A stretch of 64,000 nucleotides of DNA from Isoetes taiwanensis. Lineage: Eukaryota > Streptophyta > Lycopodiopsida > Isoetales > Isoetaceae. The position numbers and the translations under genes were made by a program. The stretch covers positions 21,186,089 through 21,250,088 of the forward strand of contig JAJEKV010000005.1 of NCBI GenBank assembly GCA_021234155.1, written 5' to 3'. The notes below the pieces were generated by a model. That model saw only the letters and a list, made by a program, of their open reading frames with translations, had not been told where the DNA came from and ran no database searches. Below are positions 42,817 to 54,800 of the stretch, in pieces; the stretch's first letter is position 1, and each line of letters begins with the position of its first letter.

Positions 42817-44999
42817 GGGCTCACTAATGCACAATATTATCTGATCATTTTTCCATCATTTTGGATTTTGGATTTCCTCCGCCGCACTTCCCCCTTATTT
42901 GTTTCTTTCCTAGTGTACAATGTTCTGCCCCAGTCCCAATCCTGAACTTGAGGACTATAAAATAGAGTTTTAACAACCACATTATTAATCCATGGGAGCC
43001 CAAGCATTCTCATTCATTGCATTAAACCTCCAACTTTGTAACATAAGCTTTGCAATGCCTTTGTAAATTCCCTGTGTTGTTGATTCCTTACTTGGTATTA
43101 GCCCATGTTGTTCCCCGTCAACTTAGTTCCTCAAAGAACATTCGGCTCTACAGTGTGTTTCCTATATAAACCTTAACCCCAACTTCGTTAAAAAATAACT
43201 AAGCTCCTTACCGCAGCTATTAGTCTAGCATGTACCAAGAGCTAGAAAATGATAATGATGCTTTAACATAGATGACATCAAAATATGAAAGTGAGCTTGA
43301 GCTCCACCGTGGTCTATCTGAGGAATATATCAGATGTTATTTCCCCATTAATGAGCGCTTAGGCCCCTGTTCACAACTGTCACAGTTTTGTACTTGGAAT
43401 CTCTTTTTGCATCGGATTAAGTCCTCCAAAAATAATCACAACTTGTTTGATTCGGGCCACGATTTGTTTCTCAGTTCATTCCCATGAAACCTCTACTCTG
43501 TTTTTTCGCTTAACCCAGATGGGGTCTAAATTCCCTGTGAACTTTTGGCTTTGAAACTGTTAGTAACTTCTAATGGCTCCGAGATTTAAATAACTTACTA
43601 GGGCACATTTTCATACGAAAATAGGCGAACATATCTATTTAAATAAGCTAACTTAGGGGAAGCACACAACAAATGCAGATCTTAGCATAGAAAGCCTGCT
43701 CTTCCTTAACCTACGAAAATGCCTAAACTATAACCAACCCAAGACAAGAATGCAATGGCTACAAGCAAAATAATATGCGATCAATGCAAGCAAGATAAAC
43801 AACCAAAGCAAACAAAGCAAACCACCCTCTTTATTAATTTTACCACAAACAACACTAATCCACGACACAGAAGCAGCTTCCTTGTAGGATCATCGAGGAA
43901 AGCTTAAACCCTAAGTTTCATGAAACCCAGGCTTTATCATGCTCAAAATGGAGGTGGATCTCCACCGAATCCCTATCGACTTACCATTGAAGCATCAGAC
44001 CTTCGAGCTCTTCAAAGCTTGGCTATGGCTACCGCCTCTCTTAGTTAGTTATGGATTTTTATAGTTAGAGTTTCTAATGGGCTATTGTGAATGATGCTCT
44101 ATTTTGGGCAATCTAGGAGTTGTTTCTGGAATGTATTTGAAGCATATGTGTTTCGATATAAAGTTGCAACTCTATGGAAGAAGTTTTGCTTGATTTGGTC
44201 AGGTTTAGGTAATTATGGATGCCGTTATCTTAGCCTGTGCATAATTGAAAATGATCTCTGGCGCGAGGTGAGAGTGAATTACGGTCCAAACTTGCTTGTT
44301 TCACGCAACATTTGATTCAAAGATCACTAATATTTTAGTTTATTAGGATAGGATATCTACAACTTTCATTTCATCAAAATTGGCTAAGGTTTACAAAATC
44401 TAGTAGTTTCAATCAGCTTGCAGATCGAGACCCAGTTTGGGACTTGAAACTTAACCCTTTTGGCTGATTTTGCTATAAAGTTACTAATTATAGACTTAGA
44501 AAAAAAAATGCAACTTAAATCTCATCAAACGTGTTCAAAAGTAGAGAGATCTAGGAGTTTGACTCTTAACTTGCACCTCAGGAATTGAAAAGATTGATTT
44601 TGCAGCTTGGTCCAAGTACACAGATAAATTTGTAGGAGCACTTGACTTGTTAGCACCACTTGAAGGAGGAAAAAGTGTCATGACCAAACCAGCCCAAACA
44701 AAGAAAACAGAAAAAAATAATGATTAATAGTCTCAAACCTCAACTAGCTTAATAATGGGTAAAGGTCTGATACTCTAGGATCAATTTGTGGAGAATCACA
44801 TTAACGCAAAGGCACCTATGAAGAATTTGTCACCAAAGTATTTCCAACTTGGGATGCAACAACGTATCCCACGCCCAAATCCACATCCGCTTTAATTGAG
44901 GGAGAGGGAGTCGAAGATGCCATTTATTGGAAGGATCTCTGCATTCACTAACAACTTATACACAGAGCTTACATTCTTTAACCTGATACGAAGTCACAA
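42817..44999. other. no gene recognised
   Basis: AT-rich, with only short frames (for example 43272-43487 and 44091-44315, plus) that show no family motif. No element end was found. Confidence 0.45.
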
Positions 45000-45745
45000 T
45001 TGCTCAAAAGATTTCACTGATATGGTTTGGTTTGGGGGCCATGGAGACCACTTGAGTAGACCTTGGAGAGGTGGCACCTAATTATCACATATAGAGGATC
45101 TCGTTGGAACACTTTTTTTTCAGTTGGTTGGGGCACGATAGTTAAGGTGTCATATATATCCTGCTCGAGTTTGAGTCTCTATGGGGCCAAGAATGCCATT
45201 GATGTCATATGACACGTAATTCTGCCATAGAGAGGATGTACAGTGTTGGAGGTGTCCGCAGTGGAAGCATGATGCTCGAAGATGAGCATAGTTCTAGTGG
45301 GAGAGATTGTAACAGACCCATGGAGGACCGCTCGAGTAGACCTTGGTGTACTTTTCATGATACCACTATAAGAGGGTGGGATGGATTTCCCATAAATATT
45401 CGGATGTTTTGGCCAGTTGGTTGGGTCGGAGCAGTTGGTTAAGGGCATGTCGGTTAGGAACATATCAAATGGTATCAGATCCAAGTCTAGAATTCAAGTC
45501 TCTATGGGAGCATCCCAAAAAAAGTTGTCTCATGGGCAAATGATGTAAGTCCCATATGCTCGAGGGCGAGCATTCCAAGGAGGGGAGGAATTGATATGAT
45601 TTGGTTTGGGGGCCATAGGGACTATTCGAGTAGACCTTGGGGAGGTAGCACTTAATTATCACATATAGAGGGCCAAACCTTAATGCCTAGCCCCTTTGCC
45701 CAGTTGGTTGGGGCACGATAATTAAGGTGTCGTATCATTCACCAC
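45000..45745 (+). repeat. cluster of SINE-like repeats with tRNA-related heads
   Basis: Two related units at about 45020-45155 and 45593-45740 share GATATG-TTTGGTTTGGGGGCCAT, GAGTAGACCTTGG, TTATCACATATAGAGG and CAGTTGGTTGGGGCACGATA. A third, rearranged unit is at about 45327-45515. The CAGTTGGTTGGGGC phrase looks like a degenerate pol III A box, and GAGTTTGAGTCTCTATGGGG near 45168 like a B box (consensus GGTTCGANTCC). These are probably decayed tRNA-derived SINEs. None is a functional tRNA. Confidence 0.5.
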
Positions 45746-45834
45746 TGGGCAAGGTAAGGGAATTAGTGCCAAAAGTGTCCACACTTCATTCAATGTACGT
45801 TTACAACTACAACTTCACACAAAACATTTGTATA

Positions 45835-45939
45835 CAAGAAGTGCCTTTTAGGCATCTTTCTGGCATGAAAACTATGTCGGTGCTGTTAGATGGAGGCACA
45901 TATCGACGTGCCAAATGATGCCTAAAAGGCACCTTCTTG
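45835..45939. repeat. long hairpin of the foldback family
   Basis: The arms 45835-45865 and 45908-45939 pair along CAAGAAG-TGCCTTTTAGGC and on to TGGCA with a few mismatches, around a 42-nt loop. The left flank, ACATTTGTATACAAGAA, matches the flank of the hairpin at 22582 although the arm sequences are different. Confidence 0.8.
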
Positions 45940-45941
45940 CA

Positions 45942-46030
45942 ATGTGAATGTAAGGTGGGGAGTAAAGATGATCTGGAATGTTGAGCAAAGGAGCAGAATG
46001 CAAGTAAAACATGGTAGAATTCAAGATAAA
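45942..46030 (+). repeat. iterons of the foldback family (copy 2)
   Basis: GAATGTAAGGTGGG, GGAATGTTGAGCAAA, GAATGCAAGTAAAA and GAATTCAAGATAAA follow within 85 bp just beyond the hairpin. Spacing is less regular than at 51.3 kb. Confidence 0.5.
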
Positions 46031-46093
46031 TGATCGGAACAAAGTTGGTCGCCCGTAAAGTTTAATTGCTCATATTCATGGATAGAAAACGTG

Positions 46094-46190
46094 CCATTAG
46101 TCGCATGGCCAGAACTGAACCTACCTTATATTTACGTCTGGCACGACGCATTGGTCACATGGCTAGAACTACCACCTTATATTTATATCA
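46094..46190 (+). repeat. tandem duplication, 55-bp period
   Basis: CATTAGTCGCATGGCCAGAA and CATTGGTCACATGGCTAGAA each continue to ACCTTATATTTA. About 80% similar. Confidence 0.7.
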
Positions 46191-47555
46191 TTAATAGATG
46201 GTAGAGCAACATCAATATAGACGATCATGTTCATGCATATTTTGAAGGAAAATTTCCAAAAATTCCCCTGTATTTTCAAGAAATTGTCAAAATGCCCCTA
46301 ATTCTTTTGTATTTGTCAAAACATCTCTAACTTTTATACCGTACAACTTTTTTACTAGTTTTAGATGAAATTTATAAAAATGACTCAATCAAACTTACTT
46401 CTTGCTTGACGGTGCTTCTCATAACATCAATTTCCATGAGAACATTTTTTATCCTATTGTTTAAATTTGGTTTTTCCGGGGTTCCAAAACCTTTTTGGAA
46501 TTTTTTTAAAGTTAATTTTCCAAAAAATCAAGTTCGTTCCAAAAAAATGGTCTTTTTCCTAGGAAATTCGGATTTTGGGTTAATCATCCCCAGTTGGCGG
46601 ATTCCCCGGCATGTAGGCCACAGATGATCCTTGGCGATGATTTTATCAGTTTGAAGTAGAGAGTTTTGTTTATTGTGATGTTTGCAAGGGATTTCCGGCA
46701 TTCCCGTCAATGCCATGGATTTCTTCTTACCAGATTGTCATATGGAAGGATCGGTTCTTCCATCATACTGAAGGATCGGTATATGCATTTATGAATTTTG
46801 ATGCTATCTAATTAAACCCTAGACTGCAGCATCCATCTTCTTCAATCTGCCAGGGTATTTGTTTATTGCAGGCCTTAATTATGACCATCCCCGCTGTTCA
46901 GATAGCCGCTGAAACATATTATGCTAAAGGCTTGAGCGCCAATTCGATGGACTTTTGATTTTTGGTATGTAGCTTCTTTCAATTTTGTTGTATCTGCATC
47001 TTAATTCTTTTAGCAAGTTGTTTATCACATGGTTCAGATTGGTTATATAACTGTGATAACCATTTTCAAGTTCTTTGTTTGTCTAGAACTTTAGAGACAT
47101 GCTGAAGTTATGTACTTGCTATGGAGGACATAAATGTACTTTGAAATCTTTTTCTCATAGTGCAACACTTCTCATTGTTGTCATGTTCTTCCCTTTCACC
47201 CAATTATCTGCAAGAACGCATCATTGATATATTGCATTTATGCTTGATGTTTTCCATGTTTAGGCCAAATGAAACAGAGACATAGGCTACATTATCTTCC
47301 AAAACTTTGCTTATGTGATTATTGGCATTGTAGATCTATTGATTGAATTGGACTGCTTGCCTCAATATTTGCTGCATCAGATCAGGGTGTACATTTTGGC
47401 TCCAAGATTCCAAATGCTTCTATTTCCTTCTATTTATAAGTCTATCACCCTGTGTTTTATGCTTGAACCATGATTTCTTCATCATCAAATTTGTTTTATT
47501 ACGATTTCTAATAACTTTGTAGCATAAGGAAGTAGCTATAGGTTCAATATCCAGT
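46191..47555. other. no gene recognised
   Basis: AT-rich sequence. The short frames, such as 73 codons at 46406-46627, show no motif. Confidence 0.4.
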
Positions 47556-48417
47556 CATCTAGATTCTTCCAACAATCTAACGTGGAAAGTCTTCTTGCAT
47601 ACATTTGAGAGTTGGAAGAAAATCTGTTGTACTTGGAAGAATGGACTTCCATTTGAAAGAATTGTTTGGTCAATTTCAACAGCCCAGGTTGTGGTACCTC
47701 CTCCCTTTTGAAGATAGAAGGGCTAAGCACGGCTTTCTTCAAGGCAGTTTTCAGAGCACTGGCGTCCCTCTACAGGTCTAATCCTTGGAAAAAACTTAAG
47801 CCTCAGCAGATACTTGGCATAAAGGTAGGCAAGGATGCAGAATAGTCCAGTTCAAGACAACCATTCACATGTGTCCAGTTTGTTGGAGGAGGAGGAACGG
47901 GAGATCTTGGTCTCAATTTTCTTAGGTCTCGGGGGAGATGCAAAGGAGAATTAATGGCTCCGTGGAGACCGACAACCATGAGATCTGTTCCACAAGATGG
48001 TTTTCTCGAGAATTACTTTTGGCCCGAAAGATGAACTTTCAAAGAAGAAATAAGAAAATGGTTAAAACTTTGGGACTTGATGTTGCAGAAAAATGCTTAT
48101 CCTGTTATAGACATAGTATATCCAAAGCAGTGGGTTTCCTTCATTTCACAATCCTACTATAGAGGAACTACGATGGCTATATGCAAGTCTTAGGGCTCTA
48201 AGTCGATTCTTCCCTGTTTTTGCTGCCAGATTCAAAAGCCTGGTGGAGTTGGTTTTGATGATTTTGCTCATACTGTTGATATTCAATGGCCAGCTGAAGA
48301 TCCCAAAGAATGGGAAGTTACAGCTGTAAGAGTTATGTATCCGCCTTGGCATGAGCATGAAGAGCCTGGTAATGTAGTCCCTACACAAAGATTTGTTGTT
48401 GCCTTTCAAGTGAGATG
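47556..48417 (+). pseudogene. pseudogene of a conserved plant protein of unknown function
   Basis: Fragments in three frames form one colinear protein: ALASLYRSNPWKKLKPQQIL then GIKVGKD (about 47755-47840), QFVGGGGTGDLGLNFLRSRG (47875), RRNKKMVKTLGLDVAEK (48040), NPTIEELRWLYASLRALSRF (48152) and TVDIQWPAEDPKEWEV (48270), ending at VVAFQVR near 48417. The order LY-x-x-x-PW, GKD, QFVGG-G-GD-G-x-x-x-FRS, (K/R)KM-x-x-LGL, NPT-x-EEL and TVD-x-QWP matches, from memory, a conserved uncharacterised plant family; I cannot name its function. At least three frameshifts separate the parts, so it is not functional. No start or upstream exons were identified. Confidence 0.6.
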
Positions 48418-50440
48418 ACATAGCACATTAGCATAATAGCCTTGCCATTATGGGATTGTCCTTAGATGTTAAGTTTAATCGATGCACGTATTTTGCCATA
48501 TTCTGTTGCATTGCATGTATGGGAGAAAGGAATTCAAGCTTAGTTGGTAATGGTATCGTACCTTGCCCAAGCCAGGATTTTATAGCTCCATAGGCAAATA
48601 CTAATTAACTGAGGTTATGGCCTCATTAATTCTGTGTTTAACTGAGGTTATGGCCATGTGCAGAATCCTGGCAGACAAATAAGAATGCTTTTCCTGAAGT
48701 TGTCTGGCTCCACTCACTCTACTCAATGTTATTTTCTTCCTCAACATGGATGTTTCTTGAAGTTATTTGGGTTTGTCCTCTTAAGGATATAGCTAGATAT
48801 CTAGGATATAGCTAGGAAACAGATTGCCACACATCCACATGTAAATATTTATGGCCTTTGCAGGTCTATCTTTACAATTTGGAAAGAATATCAACATCTC
48901 CTGCCTTGGTGCAGTGGTAAGGAGCAGTTCAACGAAGAATGTTGAAGGAATTAGATGCTAGCACTGTGGAAGATGGAATAGCTTTTGGGGCACTCATCAT
49001 TATGGTTTTACACTATTGCACCGAATTAGTCAACTCATAACTCCATCTTGCAAGTTTCTATGATAAGCTGTAGGGTATGTTGCGTGGCAGTTTTTGAACC
49101 CCGGATCTGACCATTGGAATGATGGCCAAACAGAGTTCTAATGTACGTGAATCAGTGCTTTATGGGCTTAAATGTGGGCTTAGGGCTTATCGATTTATGT
49201 TTGGCAGTCATTTATGTTTTATAATGGGTTTTGTATTTTGTGTTATAGCTAGACATTTGCTGGAATACTTGATCTGTAGGAAGGAACATGGCCTTCACCC
49301 CTGTTTATGATAGTCTTCCCAGTTGGCCTCGAAACCTTCCACATGTTGAAGTTTACGGATTGCAGGATTTATGTGTATGCAGTCTTCTTTGATTATCAAA
49401 ATGGCGCATTAAATGCAAAGAAGTCTGCCCAACCCCTAAACTTAAAGCCATGAAGACGGAGCTAACCTGAACCAGTGGTCAAGTAGTAGCTACTGCTAAT
49501 AGAGATATTAATGTTGTGCAAATGGTAAGCTCAAAAGGTATGTATGCTTTGCTTCATACTCTTTTCATTTCAAACAATTTTAGTCTTTTACTCCTGGCAG
49601 AGCAAATAGACTGTTGAATCTAGGCGAGGATGCAGCAGGATGAAGCCAACAACATCTAGAGTCTCTAAAAGCTTTGAATTTGTCCAAGCCTTCTCTTCTT
49701 GATATGCTCGGAAACGCCTGGTGTCTGTATGTGGTTTCAAAGCTTTGTCCTTTTCATTCTATTTTTGCTGCAGACAAACATCATTTTGGAATTATTGCTT
49801 GGTGCAGGAAATGTAAACATCCTGTTAACATCAAGCATCTGCAGAGCAGTATTTGATACAACTATATTGATATAACGTGGTTGTGACATAAACCAATAGA
49901 GCAATTTAGGAATGCACAATGGCTATTAAAGCGAAACGTAGAAGAAGAAAAGCTTTTATAAGTCACATTAGCACTCCCAAATGATAAGGCCGATTTTATA
50001 ATCGAAGTGTTTGAACTAAAGTATTTGAGTAATGAGGGTAAATTTAAGTGCTGGAATGAGCAGCGTAAACAGCTTCTAAAAGATTCACTTACATATTTTG
50101 CTTTTCCCATTATTGGAAAAAAAATGAGAAATCTTCTAAGTGCTAGAGTAAAACATTGGATTATCTTGAATGTGGGAATTAGTTGTGGGAATGGTTTTCT
50201 GTGGCTCATTGAGTGCTTGGAAATGTCCCTTGCAACAATTGGCATATATATGCATTCCCCATATATAAAATGTATGAAGCTAATATTGGTGGCTCTCTAG
50301 ATGAGGTCTAATTTGGATCAAAAGCTTACTTTTCTACTATTTGTGGAATGGTTATTTGCCAACAAATGCTTTACTTTTGCGGTTTCATCAACATATCACG
50401 ACTATGTTCTTGAACTATGCAACAAAAGATTAACAACATT
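48418..50440. other. no gene recognised; may include the body of a Helitron
   Basis: AT-rich sequence without a long frame. A Helitron 3' end lies at 50970, so part of this interval may belong to that element; its 5' end was not found. Confidence 0.35.
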
Positions 50441-50509
50441 CGTATTTTAAGGACACAATGAACAAGCTGTTTAAGGCCACACTAAATAACACAATGCAAT
50501 AAATGCAAT

Positions 50510-50586
50510 GCCACAACACATAATTAGCCACAACACACCCAAGTATCACCACACATAATTAGCCACAACACACCCAAGTATCAAGA
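50510..50586 (+). repeat. tandem duplication, 38-bp period
   Basis: ACACATAATTAGCCACAACA followed by CACCCAAGTATCA is present twice without change. It lies about 400 bp inside the Helitron 3' end. Confidence 0.9.
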
Positions 50587-50940
50587 GTATGAGATTTAAT
50601 ACACAATATCAACAACTCATAAACATGGCATTTACAATTTATGGGTTCTTAAATGGCCCAGGCACTTGCAATTTACAGCTTCTCAAATAGCCCAGAAGTT
50701 ACTTTACGCAAAGCACAAGTTCTCAACATTTATAGGTTTTCAAATTCTGCCCATTGAACACTAATTCATCTCAACTACTTGCATACCAAACCGCAAAAGG
50801 CTTTCTATGGTCATTCAAGTTCAACAGGTTGTGAGTATTTGTACGTGGCCCAACATAATATAATCAGGTTTAGGTCCAACCTCCAAGCGACATTAATTGT
50901 TCTAGCTAACCATGAAACAACCACCTCTTCAAATTTGAAA

Positions 50941-50970
50941 AGCCCGGCAACGCCGGGCACCATAACTAGT
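50941..50970 (+). mobile_element. 3' terminus of a second Helitron
   Basis: GCCCGGC-AAC-GCCGGGC forms a 7-bp GC stem with a 3-nt loop, followed by ACCATAA and the CTAGT terminus at 50966-50970, then host T. The stem is identical to that of the Helitron at 31.5-35.0 kb, so both belong to one family. The orientation is plus, so the body lies upstream. Confidence 0.75.
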
Positions 50971-51107
50971 TAGCTTTTGAGATCTAATACATTAGTGAAT
51001 ATAATAAATTAAGTTTGATTCATGGAATAAAATGAAAATTAACATAGACCAGTCTACAATTTAGTTCCTACAACTCTTGCAATTATGTATAGAGGAACCT
51101 CAATTAA

Positions 51108-51219
51108 TTGACATCCTTGAGATGTCAACACGGCTCCCTGACTTGACATTCTTGAGGTGTCAACAGGGCTCCCTGTACAAGGAGCCAGGGAGCCCTGTTG
51201 ACATCTCAGGAATGTCAAG
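51108..51219. repeat. long hairpin plus an extra half copy
   Basis: The arms 51142-51175 and 51186-51219 pair at 32 of 34 positions (CTTGACATTC... and ...GAATGTCAAG), with AGGGCTCCCTG at the inner end. A third partial copy of the arm, TTGACATCCTTGAGATGTCA, precedes it at 51108-51140. Confidence 0.85.
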
Positions 51220-51268
51220 TAAATTGACATTACTGTAACGTGGAAGCCAGGGAGGTGCAATTCTTGAA

Positions 51269-51347
51269 GGAATGCATGTAAAATTAGATAGAATGCAAGT
51301 AGAATAAGTCGGATGCAAGTAAAAGGGCTGGAATGCAAGTAGATAGA
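51269..51347 (+). repeat. iterons of the foldback family (copy 3), 20-21-bp spacing
   Basis: GGAATGCATGTAAAA, GAATGCAAGTAGAAT, GGATGCAAGTAAAA and GAATGCAAGTAGATAG are regularly spaced at 20-21 bp, about two helical turns. This is the best preserved set in the window. Confidence 0.75.
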
Positions 51348-51486
51348 GGGATTATAGGGAAAATCGGCAACGATGAAGCAAAGCAAAAATAGTGTAGGTT
51401 AAATTCTCAGTTTCTTGATTCTTCGATTCTTGGTTTCATGATTCTTAGATTCTTGATTTCATGGTGTGATATGATTAGTAGAGGGG

Positions 51487-51589
51487 CAAGAATTGCACCT
51501 ACCTGGTTTTTATGGACGATGTAAAAACCAAGTAAGTGCAATTCTTGTCTTGTTTCCATCCAAGGAATGTCATGTAAATTGACATTCCT
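51487..51589. repeat. hairpin and adjoining palindrome
   Basis: The arms CAAGAATTGCAC...TGGTTTTTA and TAAAAACCA...GTGCAATTCTTG pair over about 26 bp with two mismatches (51487-51547). After 15 bp comes AGGAATGTCA-7 nt-TGACATTCCT (51563-51589), a second perfect hairpin. AATTCTTG and GGAATGTCA both recur in the hairpin unit at 51.1-51.3 kb, so these are two related modules side by side. Confidence 0.8.
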
Positions 51590-51864
51590 GTATGCATATT
51601 GGCCACACCTAGAACATCGATATGGTCGTATTTCTTTGAAGCAGCTATCCGCAATACAAATTCATTTTTCCTTTTTGCCAACCCGGTGACTTGTTTGAGC
51701 CGCTAATTTTTTGAGTAACAAGAATTTGACTATATAAGCGCGTTAGAATATGACCCGTTATCACCATGGTTATAAAGGTGAACTTAGGGCAGTGTCAGTA
51801 ACGAAGACCATGATCGAAGCCTATTCGCAAGCAAAACACTGAAGCGGTCGGAACATCGGTTACC

Positions 51865-54800
51865 ATGTCTTCTGCACTAGTCGAGAAAGCTACAAACGAT
51901 TTCTTGTTGGGGCCCGACTGGTCTATGAACCTTGAAATTTGTGATATCATCAATGCCGATCCAGGGTCAGTTGTCATTCCCTTCCTCGTTCTGCATTTTA
52001 CGTTCCTCCTCGCTTTTTCTAGTTTACGTTTTCTACCGACAAGCTAAACTGTAAAGATGTTTGTGTGATCACTTTATGGGGAAATTGTGTACTCTCACAA
52101 TCCTCCATCTTTTCAAACACTTGTTGTCTCTAGCGACACGGTCAAAATTCTTGAAAAGCTACTTCCATGTGTCCTGCTTCAGAGGACCACTTCATTTTTG
52201 AATTCCTTTCATATAAGAGCTGTTCACTAGCTCAATGAAGACAATCAATATATAGGCAGCCCGCCATAGCCACTATTGAATCAGAAAGACGTGCTTTTTT
52301 TTATTATACCTTTAAAATACAACTTATATTAAATCTATGGTCGTTGTTTGATCCTTAAAGAGAACTCAATTCATTAAATGTGCAGCAAATTCTTGTTCAT
52401 TTTTTTTATTTTCTTAATGTCCACCTAGTCACTTTTGTTCATAAAGGAAGGTTCTAGGCATTGTTCAGATTTGAATCATATTGCAGCTTTGGAATCAGGG
52501 TTGTTGTTTTAGCTATCTCAATAGCTCAGTTGGATTACGGGTACTTTTCCATTATTTAGCTTTTCTGTACATCTTGGAAAGTGTCTGAGTATATGAGTAG
52601 CAATAACTTTTTGAAGTTTCTAATGTACTCTTTGACATTTCCAGGCAAGCCAAAGATGTTATTAAGGCTATTAAGAAACGACTTGGGAATAAGAACTCTA
52701 AGATTCAGATTTTAGCAATGACAGTAAGTTAGCAGCTTGTTTAATATCATGGGCTTTATATTTGGTGCTGCTGTATTGATTCTTGAAATACCTAACTGAA
52801 AAATCAATGCTATAAATAGGCCCGGCTTCTTCTTTCTTGTTTATCCAGCTCCCTAGTCATCAATAATTTCACAAAAAGATTATATGTTAGCATTAAGTTA
52901 AGCTAATAATTAGCACTTATTATCAAGTGCTGATCCAACTTCAATCTAAGTTTTTCTATCAGTGCTTTTCCTGGGACTTCATCCATTGTTGCTGGGTGAG
53001 AGTTTCACACTTTCTCTCCATTTAACTTCTAATTTCTCAATATCATAATTAGTCTTTTGAGACCTTATTTAAGGTGCCAAATTCAGGTATGAAGTTTCTG
53101 AACAATGGTGATTAATCTTGTAGCAATTGACGTGAAGTTTCTGTTGTAGGTGTTGGAGACAGTCATAAAGAATTGTGGTGCCAATGTTCACCAACAGATT
53201 GCAGAAAAAGATGTCTTACACGAAATGGTCAAAATTGGGAAGAAAAAGGTAGCTTTTGTTTCTTAGGATTTGTTGCAAGCTCTCACTTTGCGTTCTTGGC
53301 TCTCAAGAATTTGGTTAGACACTGATTGGGGAAAAAAAATGGTGTCTTAATATGATAAGTTAAGGAATTTGAAACACCTATTTGCTGTAGAATCAAGTTT
53401 AATTTATCATGTTCAAGACGTTCATGATCTTTTGGTCATACAGCATCATGTGCTTAGATGGATAATTGATCATTGCAGGCAGATCTTGCAGCAAGAGATA
53501 AGGCAATGGTGTTGCTGGATTCTTGGCAAGAAGCTTTTGGCGGTCAACAAGGAAAGTATCCTCAGTATTTCGCTGCATATGATGAGCTAAGGGTAAGCGA
53601 TGCTTCATAGATTATGGGAAAGACAGCAGATGCATTACTTCATCATGCATTTTGAAAAAAAGAAGTTAAGAGAGAGAAAAGAATGGAGCAGAGGAAAGAA
53701 CAAAAGTTAAAAAGTCAAAAGGAAAAGAAGAAAGAAAGAAAAATCTCATGTATGAGCAGAGAAAAACAAAAGGTAACAGGAAAAGAAGGAAAAAAGAAGC
53801 ACAGAGAAGCTTATATCTAAAATGCAAAGTGGTTAAGGATTGAAAAATGCATAAAAGCACCCGTAGACATTGTAAAAAAATTGGGATAATGCATTAATGC
53901 TAATCTTGTAGTTTTTAGTACTTCAGTCTCAATTAACCAATGTTTATGCAAGTTAATTCACTCCGTTGTGTGAATATTGTAGTAATGTTGGATAATGACC
54001 GAACTTTTGTGTCAAACTGCATATTTTATTATACAAATATCTCTTCGTATTTCTGTATTAGCATAACTAAAACAATTTGATGCAAGTTTGAAAAGTAGAA
54101 GGATCGTTTTTACACTATTCTATGTAATTGATATGATTTTTTTGGTTAACTTTTATATCCTTCAAACATCATATAGCCTTTCCATCTTTGTGTCACCTGC
54201 TCTTCTAGAAAAGGCAATAGGAGTTCCAGTTGTCTAGTATTATGCTACCCATATGCTTGGTGATTTCAATAACAAATGTAGCAATATTACTTTAGTTGTT
54301 CAACGTAGCATCCTCAGCTTCTGCTGTAAGGCCCAAATATATTTGTTCTTTCATGTTTTCTCATTGCAGCATGCCAGATTATTCGCTTTATATATAGAGG
54401 GGCTCACTGCATATTTTGATCCCAATGTTACTCTCAGAAGCTCTTCCCCTGTTTATGCTTGCTGAGTAAAAAGCATTTTTCTTTTTTTCTTTTTTTCAGG
54501 GATGCCTTTCATTTTTCCTATTTCTCTGGACCATTGGGTAGATTCTGAGAGCATTTTAGTTTTCTACCTAATCCCATCATTTCAATTGGAAGGATTATGT
54601 TATTACATGGTTTAGCACTTCAAACTGAAATATTGTATGTTTCTATTCAAACATTAATTTTCAGAAAATGGGGGTCGAGTTCCCAATACGTAGTCCAGAG
54701 GATGATGTTCCAATATTTACTCCTCCACAATCTCATCCTATCAATGGACAATTACATGAGCAATCTGTGGAGATGCTTGGAGGAGCTGAAACTCCTGGAG

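Noticed and set aside
45471-45490. primer-binding site of an LTR retrotransposon (TGGTATCAGATCC)
   Set aside because: It lies within SINE-like repeats, has mismatches to tRNA-Met, and no LTR end precedes it.
51269-51347. CRISPR-like array
   Set aside because: Only four degenerate units with ~6-bp gaps, no spacers, and the window is eukaryotic.
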